DNA from: Hyphomicrobiales bacterium | GTDB taxonomy: Bacteria; Pseudomonadota; Alphaproteobacteria; Rhizobiales; Kaistiaceae | DNA length: 9,338 nt | Direction: 5' to 3' | Assembly (NCBI GenBank): GCA_017305815.1 | Contig: JAFKJZ010000538.1 | Coordinates: 1-9,338 of the forward strand | Shown: positions 1 to 7,225 of the stretch, piece by piece | How the letters are laid out: each line of letters starts with the position of its first letter | Position numbering within the stretch: position 1 is the first letter of the stretch | Translations under genes and position numbers: made by a program | Notes under the pieces: generated by a model | Database searches by the model: none | Seen by the model: only the letters and a program-made list of their open reading frames with translations | Told to the model about the DNA's origin: nothing

Positions 1-994
1 GGATTTCGACCGCACGCTGCGGCCGCAGGTGCTCGCCGATTTCGTCGGCCAGCAGCAGGCGCGCGCCAACCTCTCGGTCTTCATCGAGGCGGCGCGCAAC
101 CGCAAGGAAGCGCTCGACCATGTGCTGTTCGTCGGGCCGCCCGGCCTCGGCAAGACGACGCTGGCGCAGATCGTCTCGCGCGAGCTCGGCGTCAATTTCC
201 GCGCCACTTCGGGACCGGTGATCGCCAAGGCCGGCGACCTCGCCGCGCTCCTGACCAATCTCGAGGAGCGCGACGTCCTCTTCATCGACGAGATCCACCG
301 CCTCAGCCCGGCGGTCGAGGAAATCCTCTATCCGGCGATGGAGGATTTCCAGCTCGACCTGATCATCGGCGAGGGACCGGCGGCGCGCTCGGTGAAGATC
401 GACCTGGCCAAGTTCACGCTCGTGGCGGCGACGACGCGTCTCGGCCTCCTGACGACGCCGCTGCGCGACCGTTTCGGCATTCCGGTCCGGCTGCAGTTCT
501 ATACCGTGCCGGAGCTGGAGCACATCGTCTCGCGCGGAGCGCGGATGATGGGCATCGGCATGACGCCGGACGGGGCGACCGAGATCGCGCGCCGCTCGCG
601 CGGCACGCCGCGCGTCGCCGGCCGGCTGCTCCGGCGGGTGCGCGATTTTGCCCTGGTCGAGGGACCGGGCATGATCACGCGCGAGGTGGCCGATGGCGCG
701 CTTCTCAGGCTCGAGGTCGACGGCATGGGGCTCGATTCGCTCGACCGGCGCTACATGTCGACGATCGCCGTTTCCTTCGGCGGCGGCCCGGTCGGCATCG
801 AGACGATCGCCGCCGCCCTGTCGGAGCCGCGCGACGCGATCGAGGAAATCGTCGAGCCCTATCTCATCCAGCAGGGCTTTGTGCAGCGGACGCCGCGCGG
901 CCGCCTTCTGACGCCGCACGCGTTCCGCCATCTCGGCCTCGCCGTGCCGAACAGCGCGATCGCCGACGCGCCGCTGCTCGATCTCGACGACTAG
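1..994 (+). CDS. ruvB: RuvB, Holliday junction branch migration ATPase (5' end outside window)
   Basis: RuvB is the hexameric AAA+ motor that, with RuvA, drives branch migration of Holliday junctions in recombinational repair. The frame is open from base 2 (DFDRTLRP...), so the GTG at 29 is an internal valine and not a start. About 330 residues are visible against a usual length near 345, so only a short N-terminus is missing. Visible motifs in order are Walker [10 protein letters not shown], Walker B with [11 protein letters not shown], sensor 1 VAATTR, the LRDRFG arginine-finger region, the sensor-2 segment [17 protein letters not shown], and the C-terminal winged-helix end [17 protein letters not shown]. 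All key residues look intact. In this gene order ruvC and ruvA would be expected upstream, but they are not in the window. The family call is essentially certain. Confidence 0.98.
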   Translation, partial: DFDRTLRPQVLADFVGQQQARANLSVFIEAARNRKEALDHVLFVGPPGLGKTTLAQIVSRELGVNFRATSGPVIAKAGDLAALLTNLEERDVLFIDEIHRLSPAVEEILYPAMEDFQLDLIIGEGPAARSVKIDLAKFTLVAATTRLGLLTTPLRDRFGIPVRLQFYTVPELEHIVSRGARMMGIGMTPDGATEIARRSRGTPRVAGRLLRRVRDFALVEGPGMITREVADGALLRLEVDGMGLDSLDRRYMSTIAVSFGGGPVGIETIAAALSEPRDAIEEIVEPYLIQQGFVQRTPRGRLLTPHAFRHLGLAVPNSAIADAPLLDLDD

Positions 995-1008
995 ATCGCA
1001 TAAAGGCT

Positions 1009-1045
1009 CTGCGACGGAGACCGCCGCCGCGGCGCGGCGTCGCAG
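1009..1045 (+). other. Inverted repeat between ruvB and ybgC
   Basis: CTGCGACG (1009-1016) is a perfect reverse complement of CGTCGCAG (1038-1045). Inside it CCGC (1021-1024) can pair with GCGG (1034-1037), leaving GAGA bulged. No T-run follows, so it is not a standard intrinsic terminator. It ends 10 bases before the ybgC Shine-Dalgarno sequence (1056-1060). It may be an mRNA structure between two co-transcribed genes or an RNA processing or protein-binding site. Function unknown. Confidence 0.4.
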
Positions 1046-1069
1046 CAGCATGGACAGGAGCCAGGATCG

Positions 1070-1537
1070 ATGAGCCAGGCAGGCACTCCCGAGGACTATC
1101 CCCATCTCGCAGGCCGGCATACGCCGGACGGCCATGTGCTGCCGGTCCGGATCTATTTCGAGGACACCGATTTTTCCGGCGTCGTCTATCACGGCTCCTA
1201 TGTTCGCTTCCTGGAGCGCGGCCGCAGCGACTATGTCCGCCTGCTCGGCGTCCATCACAGCGAGCTCGACGCCGGCGAGACGGGCGAGCCGATCGCCTTC
1301 GCCGTCCACAGGATGGAGATCGACTTCAAGCGGCCGGCGCGCATCGACGACGTCGTCGAGGTGCTGACCCGGCCGAAGGAGGTTCGCGGCGCGCGAATCC
1401 TGCTCTCGCAGACGATCCGGCGCGGCCATGAGATCCTGGTCGAGGCCGTGGTGACGGTGGTTCTGGTCAATCGGGCGGGCCGGGCGCAGCGAATTCCGGA
1501 GAGCCTCGCGTTGCGCTTCGCTGCGGCGCCGAAATAA
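1070..1537 (+). CDS. ybgC: YbgC, Tol-Pal system-associated acyl-CoA thioesterase
   Basis: A hotdog-fold (4HBT family) cytoplasmic acyl-CoA thioesterase of 155 residues; YbgC proteins are usually about 130-150. The N-terminal signature RIYFEDTDFSGVVYHGSYVRF spans residues 28-47, and by family analogy D34 is the catalytic aspartate. It is followed by the helix LERGRSDYVRLLG. The roughly 20 residues before the fold (PHLAGRHTPDGH...) form a short extension. The ATG at 1070 is preceded by AGGAG at 1056-1060 with 9 bases of spacing, which supports this start. It lies 75 bases after ruvB and 229 before tolQ, in the standard place for this gene. Family members hydrolyse short- or long-chain acyl-CoA and have been linked to phospholipid metabolism; the physiological substrate cannot be read from the sequence. 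The stop codon overlaps the CtrA-like box that precedes tolQ. Confidence 0.95.
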   Translation: MSQAGTPEDYPHLAGRHTPDGHVLPVRIYFEDTDFSGVVYHGSYVRFLERGRSDYVRLLGVHHSELDAGETGEPIAFAVHRMEIDFKRPARIDDVVEVLTRPKEVRGARILLSQTIRRGHEILVEAVVTVVLVNRAGRAQRIPESLALRFAAAPK

Positions 1538-1566
1538 CCATTGCTTAACCATACGGACACTATACA
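1534..1566 (+). promoter_or_regulatory. CtrA-like box and candidate tolQ promoter
   Basis: ATAA-N7-TTAACCAT lies at 1534-1552, one mismatch from the CtrA consensus TTAA-N7-TTAAC. It reads as two TAACCAT copies spaced 11 bases apart (1535-1541 and 1546-1552), about one helical turn. Ten bases after the second TTAACC is TATACA (1561-1566), a plausible -10 element, so the box would sit at the -35 position as in CtrA-activated promoters. The left half overlaps the ybgC stop codon. Consensus match and geometry are seen in the sequence; CtrA control is inferred. Confidence 0.4.
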
Positions 1567-1611
1567 GAAGGCGTCGCGACAGCCGGGGCGAACTGGCGGA
1601 AACGCCCTCAA

Positions 1612-1766
1612 ATGAACAAATTTGAAGGCGAGACACCAAGTCGGATTGTTGTGTTCGGCCCGATGCTTGCAGGACTGGTTCCGGAGTGGGGATGGGTGCC
1701 GGATGCGCGTCCTGTCCTCGCGCTTCGCGAGATGCGAGAGATCAACTCCGAGAGGTTGCAAAGCGA

Positions 1767-1770
<4 letters not shown>
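1612..1770 (+). CDS. Possible 52-residue leader ORF overlapping the tolQ start
   Basis: An uninterrupted 52-codon frame starts MNKFEGETPSRIVVFGPMLA and ends at TGA 1768-1770, so its stop overlaps the tolQ ATG in the ATGA arrangement typical of translationally coupled genes. I do not recognise the product. The peptide has a short hydrophobic stretch with two tryptophans and a charged C-terminal third. No strong Shine-Dalgarno precedes it (only GGCGGA at 1595-1600). Its third codon positions are much less G+C-rich than those of the tol genes, which argues against a long-conserved protein. It could be a leader peptide, a coupling device for tolQ, or chance. Low confidence. Confidence 0.25.
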
Positions 1771-2477
<707 letters not shown>

Positions 2478-2480
2478 TCC

Positions 2481-2933
2481 ATGGGCATGTCGGTCGGCGG
2501 ACGGTCGGGAGGCGGTGGACGCGGCGGACGCCGGCGTCGGCGCTCGACCGGCGTGATGAGCGAGATCAACGTCACGCCCTTCGTCGACGTGATCCTCGTG
2601 CTTCTGATCATCTTCATGGTGTCGGCGCCGCTGCTGACGGCCGGCGTGCCGCTCGACCTGCCGCAGAGCCAGGCCAAGGCGCTGACCGCCGACAAGGATC
2701 CGATCTCGGTCAGCGTCAACGCCGAGGGCAAGATCTTCCTGCAGGAGACCGAGATTTCGCTCGACGAGCTCATGCCGAAGCTGAAGGCGATCGCCGCCGC
2801 CGGCTATGAGGAGCGCATCTTCGTGCGCGGCGACAAGACCAGCAACTACGGCGCCATCATGCGCGTGATGGGCGCCATTTCCAGCGCCGGCTATCACAAC
2901 ATCGGCCTCGTCACCGAGGCGACGGACGGCTGA
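2481..2933 (+). CDS. tolR: TolR, ExbD-family subunit of the Tol-Pal motor
   Basis: A 150-residue ExbD/TolR protein: a short cytoplasmic N-terminus, one membrane helix and a periplasmic domain that binds peptidoglycan in the family. The diagnostic segment EINVTPFVDVILVLLIIFM runs from residue 28 to 46, and D36 is the protonatable aspartate in the helix (E. coli D23). The periplasmic part ends in the usual pattern FVRGDKTSNYGAIMRVM...AGYHNIGLVTE. The N-terminus before the helix is Gly/Arg-rich (residues 7-21), giving a strongly positive cytoplasmic face. AGAGGG at 2467-2472, inside the end of tolQ, is 8 bases from the ATG, so translation is probably coupled to tolQ. tolA starts three bases after the stop. 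An in-frame ATG two codons downstream is an alternative start. Confidence 0.97.
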   Translation: MGMSVGGRSGGGGRGGRRRRRSTGVMSEINVTPFVDVILVLLIIFMVSAPLLTAGVPLDLPQSQAKALTADKDPISVSVNAEGKIFLQETEISLDELMPKLKAIAAAGYEERIFVRGDKTSNYGAIMRVMGAISSAGYHNIGLVTEATDG

Positions 2934-2936
2934 TTC

Positions 2937-3929
2937 ATGCGCGCCGGGCTCGCCCTTTCCGCCGCTGCCCACCTCGCGCTTCTGGCCTGGGGGCTCATCG
3001 GCCTGCCCAGCAGCAAGCCGTTCGACGTGACCATGGTCGAATCGATGCCGGTCGACCTGGTGCCGATCTCGGAGCTGACTAGCCTGCAGAAGGGCAAGAA
3101 GACCGCCGAGGTCAAGAACAAGCCCTCGCCGAACAAGCCCTCCGAGAAGGAAGCGCCGAAGCCGTCACCGACGCCGCCAAAGCCGACGCAGGCGACGACA
3201 CCACCGCCGCCGCCGCCTCCGCCGCCGAAATCGGAACCGACGCCGCCTACGCCGCCGACCCCGACGCCGCCCGAACCCGCGCCTGCGCCGCCCGAGCCGC
3301 CGAAGCCCGAGCCGCCGAAGCCGGCCCCCGCAGAGGCGAAGCCCGAGCCGTCGCCCGATCCCGCGCCCGCGCCGACGGAAGCGGAGGCCACGCCGCCGCA
3401 GCCCGCGCCGAAGCCGCGCGTGAAGCCGCAGCCGCCGAAGCCGGTCGAGACCGCGGAAGCGCCGAAGAAGCAGCCCGAGAAGCCCGCGAAGCAGCCGTCG
3501 CAGAGCACGACTTCGTCCGACTTCGACCCGGACCGCATCGCCGCGCTGCTCGACAAGCAGAAGCCGACGGGCGGCGAGACGCGCAGCCAGGAGCCGGAAT
3601 CCTTCGGCGCCGAGGAGGCGCGCAATCCGAGCGCGACGATGACCCAGAGCGAGATCGACGCCTTGCGCGCGCAGATCCAGCGCTGCTGGAACATACCGGT
3701 CGGCTGGACGGATCCGAAGGACGTGACGGTGACGATCCGCTTCAAGTTGAACCAGGACGGCACCGTCAATGGCGTGCCGTCGATCCAGCAATACCCGGCC
3801 AGCCAGTATGGCACGGTCGCAGCGGATCGAGCGGTCGGCGCCGTTCTCCAGTGCGGTCCGTACCAGCTTCCGGCCGAGAAATACGATCTCTGGAGCGAGG
3901 TGCAGATGCGATTCTCTCCGCAAGGGTGA
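2937..3929 (+). CDS. tolA: TolA, inner-membrane to periplasm energy transducer
   Basis: A 330-residue TolA/TonB-type protein. Residues 1-23 form a single membrane anchor with the SAAAHLALL pattern that contacts the TolQ-TolR motor. Residues about 62-190 form a Pro/Lys/Glu/Ala-rich arm, including nine consecutive prolines (89-97) and many PPxP and PEP repeats, in place of the long Ala/Lys helical domain II of E. coli Tol[14 protein letters not shown] (195-207) is followed by a C-terminal domain from about 235. C250 (QRCWNIP) and C306 (QCGPYQ) probably form the conserved disulfide of TolA domain III, which binds TolB, Pal and colicin or phage proteins in other species. Only GAGG at 2916-2919, 17 bases before the ATG, resembles a Shine-Dalgarno sequence, so translational coupling to tolR is likely. 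Long opposite-strand frames over the proline-rich part are GC artefacts. Confidence 0.95.
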   Translation: MRAGLALSAAAHLALLAWGLIGLPSSKPFDVTMVESMPVDLVPISELTSLQKGKKTAEVKNKPSPNKPSEKEAPKPSPTPPKPTQATTPPPPPPPPPKSEPTPPTPPTPTPPEPAPAPPEPPKPEPPKPAPAEAKPEPSPDPAPAPTEAEATPPQPAPKPRVKPQPPKPVETAEAPKKQPEKPAKQPSQSTTSSDFDPDRIAALLDKQKPTGGETRSQEPESFGAEEARNPSATMTQSEIDALRAQIQRCWNIPVGWTDPKDVTVTIRFKLNQDGTVNGVPSIQQYPASQYGTVAADRAVGAVLQCGPYQLPAEKYDLWSEVQMRFSPQG

Positions 3930-4011
3930 GGATCGCCTGCGTCACTGCTCTGCCGTTATCTTCGGTCACAACCGGCCCAGCACAGACGTTTTGGATTACA
4001 GGAACAGCATC

Positions 4012-5391
4012 ATGACGGTTCACGCCCTCGACAAAGGCGCCGCGGCCGCTCCGCGTCGCCTAAGCCGCACCTCTCTCGGAGCGGCCCTGCTTTTCGCCGC
4101 TGCCTTCGTGGTGGCGACCGTCCCGTTCACCCAGCGCGCCGAGGCCCTGATCGAGCTCGACGTCACGCAGGGCAATGTCCAGCCGCTGCCGATCGCGATC
4201 CCGACCTTCATCGGCGGGACCCAGGCCGACGCTCAGCTCGCCGCTGACGTCTCCGGCGTCATCGCCGCCGACCTGAAGCGTTCCGGCCTGTTCCTGCCGC
4301 TCGATCCGGCCTCGTTCATTGAGAAGATCAGCAATCCGAACCAGACGCCGAACTTCCAGAGCTGGTCGGTGATCAAGGCACAGGGCCTCGTCACCGGCGG
4401 CGTCACCCGCCAGTCGGACGGCCGCCTGCGCGCCGAGTTCCGTCTCTGGGACATCTATGCCGGCCAGCAGATGGCGGGCCAGCAGTTCTACACCACGCCG
4501 GAAAACTGGCGCCGCGTCGCCCACATCATCGCCGATGCGATCTATGAGCGCCTGACCGGCGAGCAGGGCTATTTCGACAGCCGCGTCGTCTATGTCGACG
4601 AGAGCGGCCCGAAGGACAAGCGCGTCAAGCGTCTCGCCATCATGGATCAGGACGGCGCCAATTCGCGCTACCTGACCCGCGGCAACGACCTCGTGCTGAC
4701 GCCCCGCTTCAATCCCTCGGCGCAGGAAGTCGTCTACATGTCCTACGGCTCCGATCAGCCGCGGGTCTATCTGCTTAACATCGAGACCGGGCAGCGCGAG
4801 CTGGTCGGCAATTTCCCGGGCATGACCTTCGCGCCGCGCTTCTCGCCGGATGGCCAGCGCATCGTCATGAGCTTCGAGGACCAGGGCAACGCCAACATCT
4901 ATGCCATGGACCTGCGCTCGCGCCGGACGACGCGCCTGACCAACTCCGCCTCGATCGACACCAGCCCGTCCTACGCGCCGGACGGCTCGCGCATCGTCTT
5001 CACCTCGGATCGCGGCGGCAGCCAGCAGATCTACGTGATGGGCGCCGACGGCTCCAACCCGCAGCGCATCTCGTTCGGCCAGGGCTCCTATTCGACGCCG
5101 GTGTGGTCGCCGCGCGGCGATCTGATCGCCTTCACGCGGCAGTCCTCGAACGGCTTCGCCATCGGCGTGATGAAGCCGGACGGCTCCGGCGAGCGCATCC
5201 TGACCGAGGGCTTCCACAATGAAGGCCCGACCTGGTCTCCCAACGGACGCGTGCTGATGTTCTTCCGCGACACGCCTGGCGCGAATGGCGGACCGCAGCT
5301 CTGGTCGGTCGATCTGACCGGCTACAACGAGTTCCGCGTGCCGACCCCCGCTTTCGGCTCGGATCCGGCCTGGTCGCCCTTGATCAACTAG
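4012..5391 (+). CDS. tolB: TolB, periplasmic beta-propeller of the Tol-Pal system
   Basis: A 459-residue precursor. Residues 15-45 look like a signal peptide: basic RRLSR, a hydrophobic core [14 protein letters not shown] and a probable cleavage after AEA45, giving a mature N-terminus [19 protein letters not shown]. That N-terminal strand is the TolA-binding segment in the family. An alpha/beta domain runs to about residue 180. A six-bladed propeller follows, from about 185, with repeated PDG/SPDG blade motifs such as [23 protein letters not shown] and [10 protein letters not shown]; this face binds Pal. AGGA at 4000-4003 is 8 bases before the ATG. An upstream extension of the frame to 3769 lies inside tolA and is rejected. 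The 82 bases after tolA show no terminator, so tolB is probably the last gene of a tolQRAB transcript, ended by the hairpin at 5411. Confidence 0.97.
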   Translation: MTVHALDKGAAAAPRRLSRTSLGAALLFAAAFVVATVPFTQRAEALIELDVTQGNVQPLPIAIPTFIGGTQADAQLAADVSGVIAADLKRSGLFLPLDPASFIEKISNPNQTPNFQSWSVIKAQGLVTGGVTRQSDGRLRAEFRLWDIYAGQQMAGQQFYTTPENWRRVAHIIADAIYERLTGEQGYFDSRVVYVDESGPKDKRVKRLAIMDQDGANSRYLTRGNDLVLTPRFNPSAQEVVYMSYGSDQPRVYLLNIETGQRELVGNFPGMTFAPRFSPDGQRIVMSFEDQGNANIYAMDLRSRRTTRLTNSASIDTSPSYAPDGSRIVFTSDRGGSQQIYVMGADGSNPQRISFGQGSYSTPVWSPRGDLIAFTRQSSNGFAIGVMKPDGSGERILTEGFHNEGPTWSPNGRVLMFFRDTPGANGGPQLWSVDLTGYNEFRVPTPAFGSDPAWSPLIN

Positions 5392-5410
5392 GCCAGCTTG
5401 GTTAATTTCC

Positions 5411-5445
5411 ATGCCGTCGACGCGTCGCGCCGACGGCATTTTTTT
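5411..5445 (+). terminator. Intrinsic terminator after tolB
   Basis: ATGCCGTCG (5411-5419) pairs perfectly with CGACGGCAT (5431-5439) across an 11-base loop, followed at once by seven T (5439-5445). It lies 20 bases after the tolB stop. This is the clearest terminator in the window and separates tolB from pal. ATGCCG recurs at 5446-5451 and could pair with the same right arm in read-through RNA. Confidence 0.9.
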
Positions 5446-5551
5446 ATGCCGAAGATGAATCGGTAACGATGTTTTCCAGCCGCGTTAGGCATGGGAAACC
5501 CAGACGGGGCCTTGATTTCTTCACCATCGGACCGTGGGCGCGGGGACGGCG

Positions 5552-5608
5552 TTAACCTCCTCTCAACCACGTTTTTGAACCCGTGCTTAACCAACGGGCT
5601 GCTAAGAA
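5552..5608 (+). promoter_or_regulatory. Tandem CtrA-like sites and candidate pal promoter
   Basis: Four TNAACC motifs stand at 5552 (TTAACC), 5563 (TCAACC), 5576 (TGAACC) and 5587 (TTAACC). They form two pairs, each with 11-base spacing, and each pair is one mismatch from the CtrA consensus TTAA-N7-TTAAC. Ten bases after the last motif is TAAGAA (5603-5608), part of GCTAAGAA, which could be a -10 element; this matches the spacing before tolQ. Initiation here would give a leader of about 35 bases before pal. The 200 bases between the tolB terminator and pal hold no credible gene, which fits a separate promoter. Binding by CtrA is inferred. Confidence 0.4.
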
Positions 5609-5633
5609 CGCGTCATGTCCGAGTATGGTGGAC

Positions 5634-5639
5634 AAGGAG
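5634..5639 (+). promoter_or_regulatory. Ribosome binding site that fixes the pal start
   Basis: AAGGAG stands 8 bases before the ATG at 5648. An in-frame ATG 11 codons upstream (5615) has no such site and would put extra residues ahead of the lipoprotein signal, so 5648 is preferred. Confidence 0.85.
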
Positions 5640-5647
5640 TTATCTTC

Positions 5648-6160
5648 ATGACGAATACTCTACCCATTCTGCGCGGCGCCAAGTTCGTCGTGTTCATCGG
5701 CGCAGCGCTCGCGCTCGCAGCCTGCGCCAACAAGCCCGGCGCTGGCGCCGGTGCCGGCGGCTACGGTTCCGGCGGCATTGGTTCGGCGACGCCGGGCAGC
5801 GCCCAGGACTTCGTGGTCAATGTCGGCGACCGCATTTTCTTCACGACCGACCAGACCGAGATCACCGCCGCGAACCGCACCACGCTCGACAAGCAGGCGC
5901 AGTGGCTGCAGCAGTATCCGCGCTACCAGGTCACGATCGAAGGCCATGCCGACGAGCGTGGCACGCGTGAATACAACATCGCGCTCGGCGCGCGTCGCGC
6001 GACCAACACCAAGAACTACCTCGTGTCGCGCGGCATCAACCCGGCCCGTATCCGCACCATCTCCTACGGCAAGGAACGGCCCGTCGCCGTCTGCAACGAC
6101 ATCTCCTGCTGGTCGCAGAACCGTCGTGCCGTCACGGTGCTGAACAACGCCGGCTCGTGA
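5648..6160 (+). CDS. pal: Pal, peptidoglycan-associated outer-membrane lipoprotein
   Basis: A 170-residue lipoprotein precursor. Residues 1-25 form a signal with a hydrophobic core VVFIGAALALAA and lipobox L23-A24-A25-C26; C26 would be lipidated, and A27 at the next position favours outer-membrane sorting. A flexible Gly/Ala linker (27-52) leads into an OmpA-like peptidoglycan-binding domain (about 55-165) with TIEGHADERGTREYN (96-110), R116-R117 and the family signature CWSQNRRAVTVL (154-165). C149 and C154 are a cysteine pair I associate with alphaproteobacterial Pal. The protein anchors the outer membrane to peptidoglycan and is recruited to the division site through TolB and TolA. It is flanked by terminators on both sides and preceded by its own candidate promoter, so it may be made independently of tolQRAB, as expected for an abundant lipoprotein. 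Confidence 0.98.
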   Translation: MTNTLPILRGAKFVVFIGAALALAACANKPGAGAGAGGYGSGGIGSATPGSAQDFVVNVGDRIFFTTDQTEITAANRTTLDKQAQWLQQYPRYQVTIEGHADERGTREYNIALGARRATNTKNYLVSRGINPARIRTISYGKERPVAVCNDISCWSQNRRAVTVLNNAGS

Positions 6161-6185
6161 TCGCCGTCCACCATACGGTTTGACG

Positions 6186-6217
6186 GAAACGGCGGCCTCG
6201 GGCCGCCGTTTCTGTTT
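6186..6217 (+). terminator. Hairpin terminator after pal
   Basis: GAAACGGCGGCC (6186-6197) pairs with GGCCGCCGTTTC (6201-6212): a 12-base stem with a TCG loop. The tail TTTCTGTTTGT is T-rich but interrupted, so termination may be partial and some read-through into cpoB is possible. It lies 25 bases after the pal stop. Confidence 0.75.
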
Positions 6218-6313
6218 GTGCGGCGCCGCAATTTGGCCGAACTCGAACCCATCAGATAGACCGAGACGCAATGCGGTGGATCGTGCCGTGACGATCCCTC
6301 AACGGATGGGCCG

Positions 6314-7225
6314 ATGAAACAGAGACTTCCAATCCTGGCCGCGGTGCTTGTCGCCGCAGGCTTGAGCTTCGCCTCGACGGGGCCGGCCGATGCAGGCCTG
6401 TTCGACCGGCTGAAGCGCGGCCCAGAGGAGCAGGTTCCGCCTGGCAATGCAGGCCTGCGCATGGACCGCATCGAGCAGCAGATGCGCGAGATGACCGGCC
6501 AGATCGAGCAGCTCAACTTCCAGGTCCGCCAGCTGCAGGAACAGCTCAATCGTCTGCAGGGCGGCCAGGGCGCCGCCGATGGCGCCGGCAAGCGCTCGGA
6601 GGCGCCGCCGCTTCGGGCGCGCATGCCGGCGCAGGCTCCGGCCGCCGCGCAGGCCCCGGCACCCGGCGGCGATCCGATCGGCCAGGCAATCGGCTCCACC
6701 GATGGCGAGATGGGCGGCGGCGTGCCGGCCGGGCAGGGCGCCCCGCCGCGCGATCTCGGCCAACTGACGCTCGACCCCAACGCGCCGATCGACCTGTCGC
6801 AGGGGGGAGGCGCTGCCCCCACCGCCGCTCCGGCCTCCACGGGAAGCCCGCGCGGCGACTATGACGCCGCCTACAACCTCGTGCTGAAGGGCGATTACGA
6901 CGTCGCGGAGACGTCCTTCCGCCAGTTCCTGCAGCAATATCCGCGCGACCCGCTTGCCGCCGACGCACAGTACTGGCTTGGCGAAAGCCTTTACGCGCGG
7001 CAGGATTATCGCGGCGCGGCGGATTCCTTCCTCTCCGGCTACAAGCAGTATCCGAAGAGCGGCAAGGCGCCGGACATGTTGCTGAAGCTCGGCATGTCGC
7101 TTGCCGGCCTGAAGCAGCGCGAGGCCGCCTGCGCCACCTTTGCGGAGGTACTGAAGCAGTACCCGAAGAGCTCGAATGCGCTGTTGCAGCGGGTCAAGCA
7201 AGAACAGGCCAGTGCCAGCTGCTGA
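6314..7225 (+). CDS. cpoB: CpoB (YbgF), periplasmic Tol-Pal and cell-division coordinator
   Basis: A 303-residue periplasmic protein (about 260 in E. coli). Residues 1-27 form a signal peptide (PILAAVLVAAGLSFA core, cleavage after ADA27). Residues about 47-82 form a coiled coil (MDRIEQQMREMTGQIEQLNF...), the trimerisation region of the family. A long Pro/Ala/Gly-rich linker (about 84-180) follows, and then three TPR-like repeats with FLQQYPRDP, YKQYPKSGKAP and LKQYPKSSNAL (about 183-295). In E. coli CpoB adjusts PBP1B stimulation in step with Tol motor activity; the same role is inferred here. The extra length is mostly in the linker. The start has only a modest Shine-Dalgarno (GGATGGG, 6304-6310). 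No convincing promoter is seen in 6218-6313, only a weak TTGGCC / GATAGA pair, so read-through from pal is possible. The 3' end overlaps the tilS start by 14 bases. Confidence 0.94.
   Translation: MKQRLPILAAVLVAAGLSFASTGPADAGLFDRLKRGPEEQVPPGNAGLRMDRIEQQMREMTGQIEQLNFQVRQLQEQLNRLQGGQGAADGAGKRSEAPPLRARMPAQAPAAAQAPAPGGDPIGQAIGSTDGEMGGGVPAGQGAPPRDLGQLTLDPNAPIDLSQGGGAAPTAAPASTGSPRGDYDAAYNLVLKGDYDVAETSFRQFLQQYPRDPLAADAQYWLGESLYARQDYRGAADSFLSGYKQYPKSGKAPDMLLKLGMSLAGLKQREAACATFAEVLKQYPKSSNALLQRVKQEQASASC

Noticed and set aside
1686..1766. N-terminal extension of tolQ to an upstream ATG
   Set aside because: Cys/Arg-rich sequence unlike TolQ; the start at 1767 gives the family N-terminus and has a Shine-Dalgarno sequence.
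2894..3814. Minus-strand Gly-rich frame opposite tolA, resembling a PE_PGRS-like or elastic protein
   Set aside because: The Gly runs are the reverse complement of the Pro codons of the TolA arm; no independent signal.
3769..4011. N-terminal extension of tolB into tolA
   Set aside because: It would bury the signal peptide behind 81 residues and overlaps the tolA 3' end; 4012 has AGGA at proper spacing.
4048..4146. Twin-arginine (Tat) export signal in TolB
   Set aside because: RR at residues 15-16 is followed by L-S-R, which does not fit the S/T-R-R-x-F-L-K pattern; an ordinary Sec signal with AEA cleavage explains it.
4060..5439. Minus-strand 459-codon frame opposite tolB
   Set aside because: tolB is an unmistakable gene with signal peptide and propeller repeats; the antisense frame is a by-product of its codon bias.
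5457..5461. GANTC (CcrM methylation) site near pal as a cell-cycle element, likewise 1769-1773 at tolQ
   Set aside because: GANTC occurs several times within coding sequence in the window, so single sites carry no weight.
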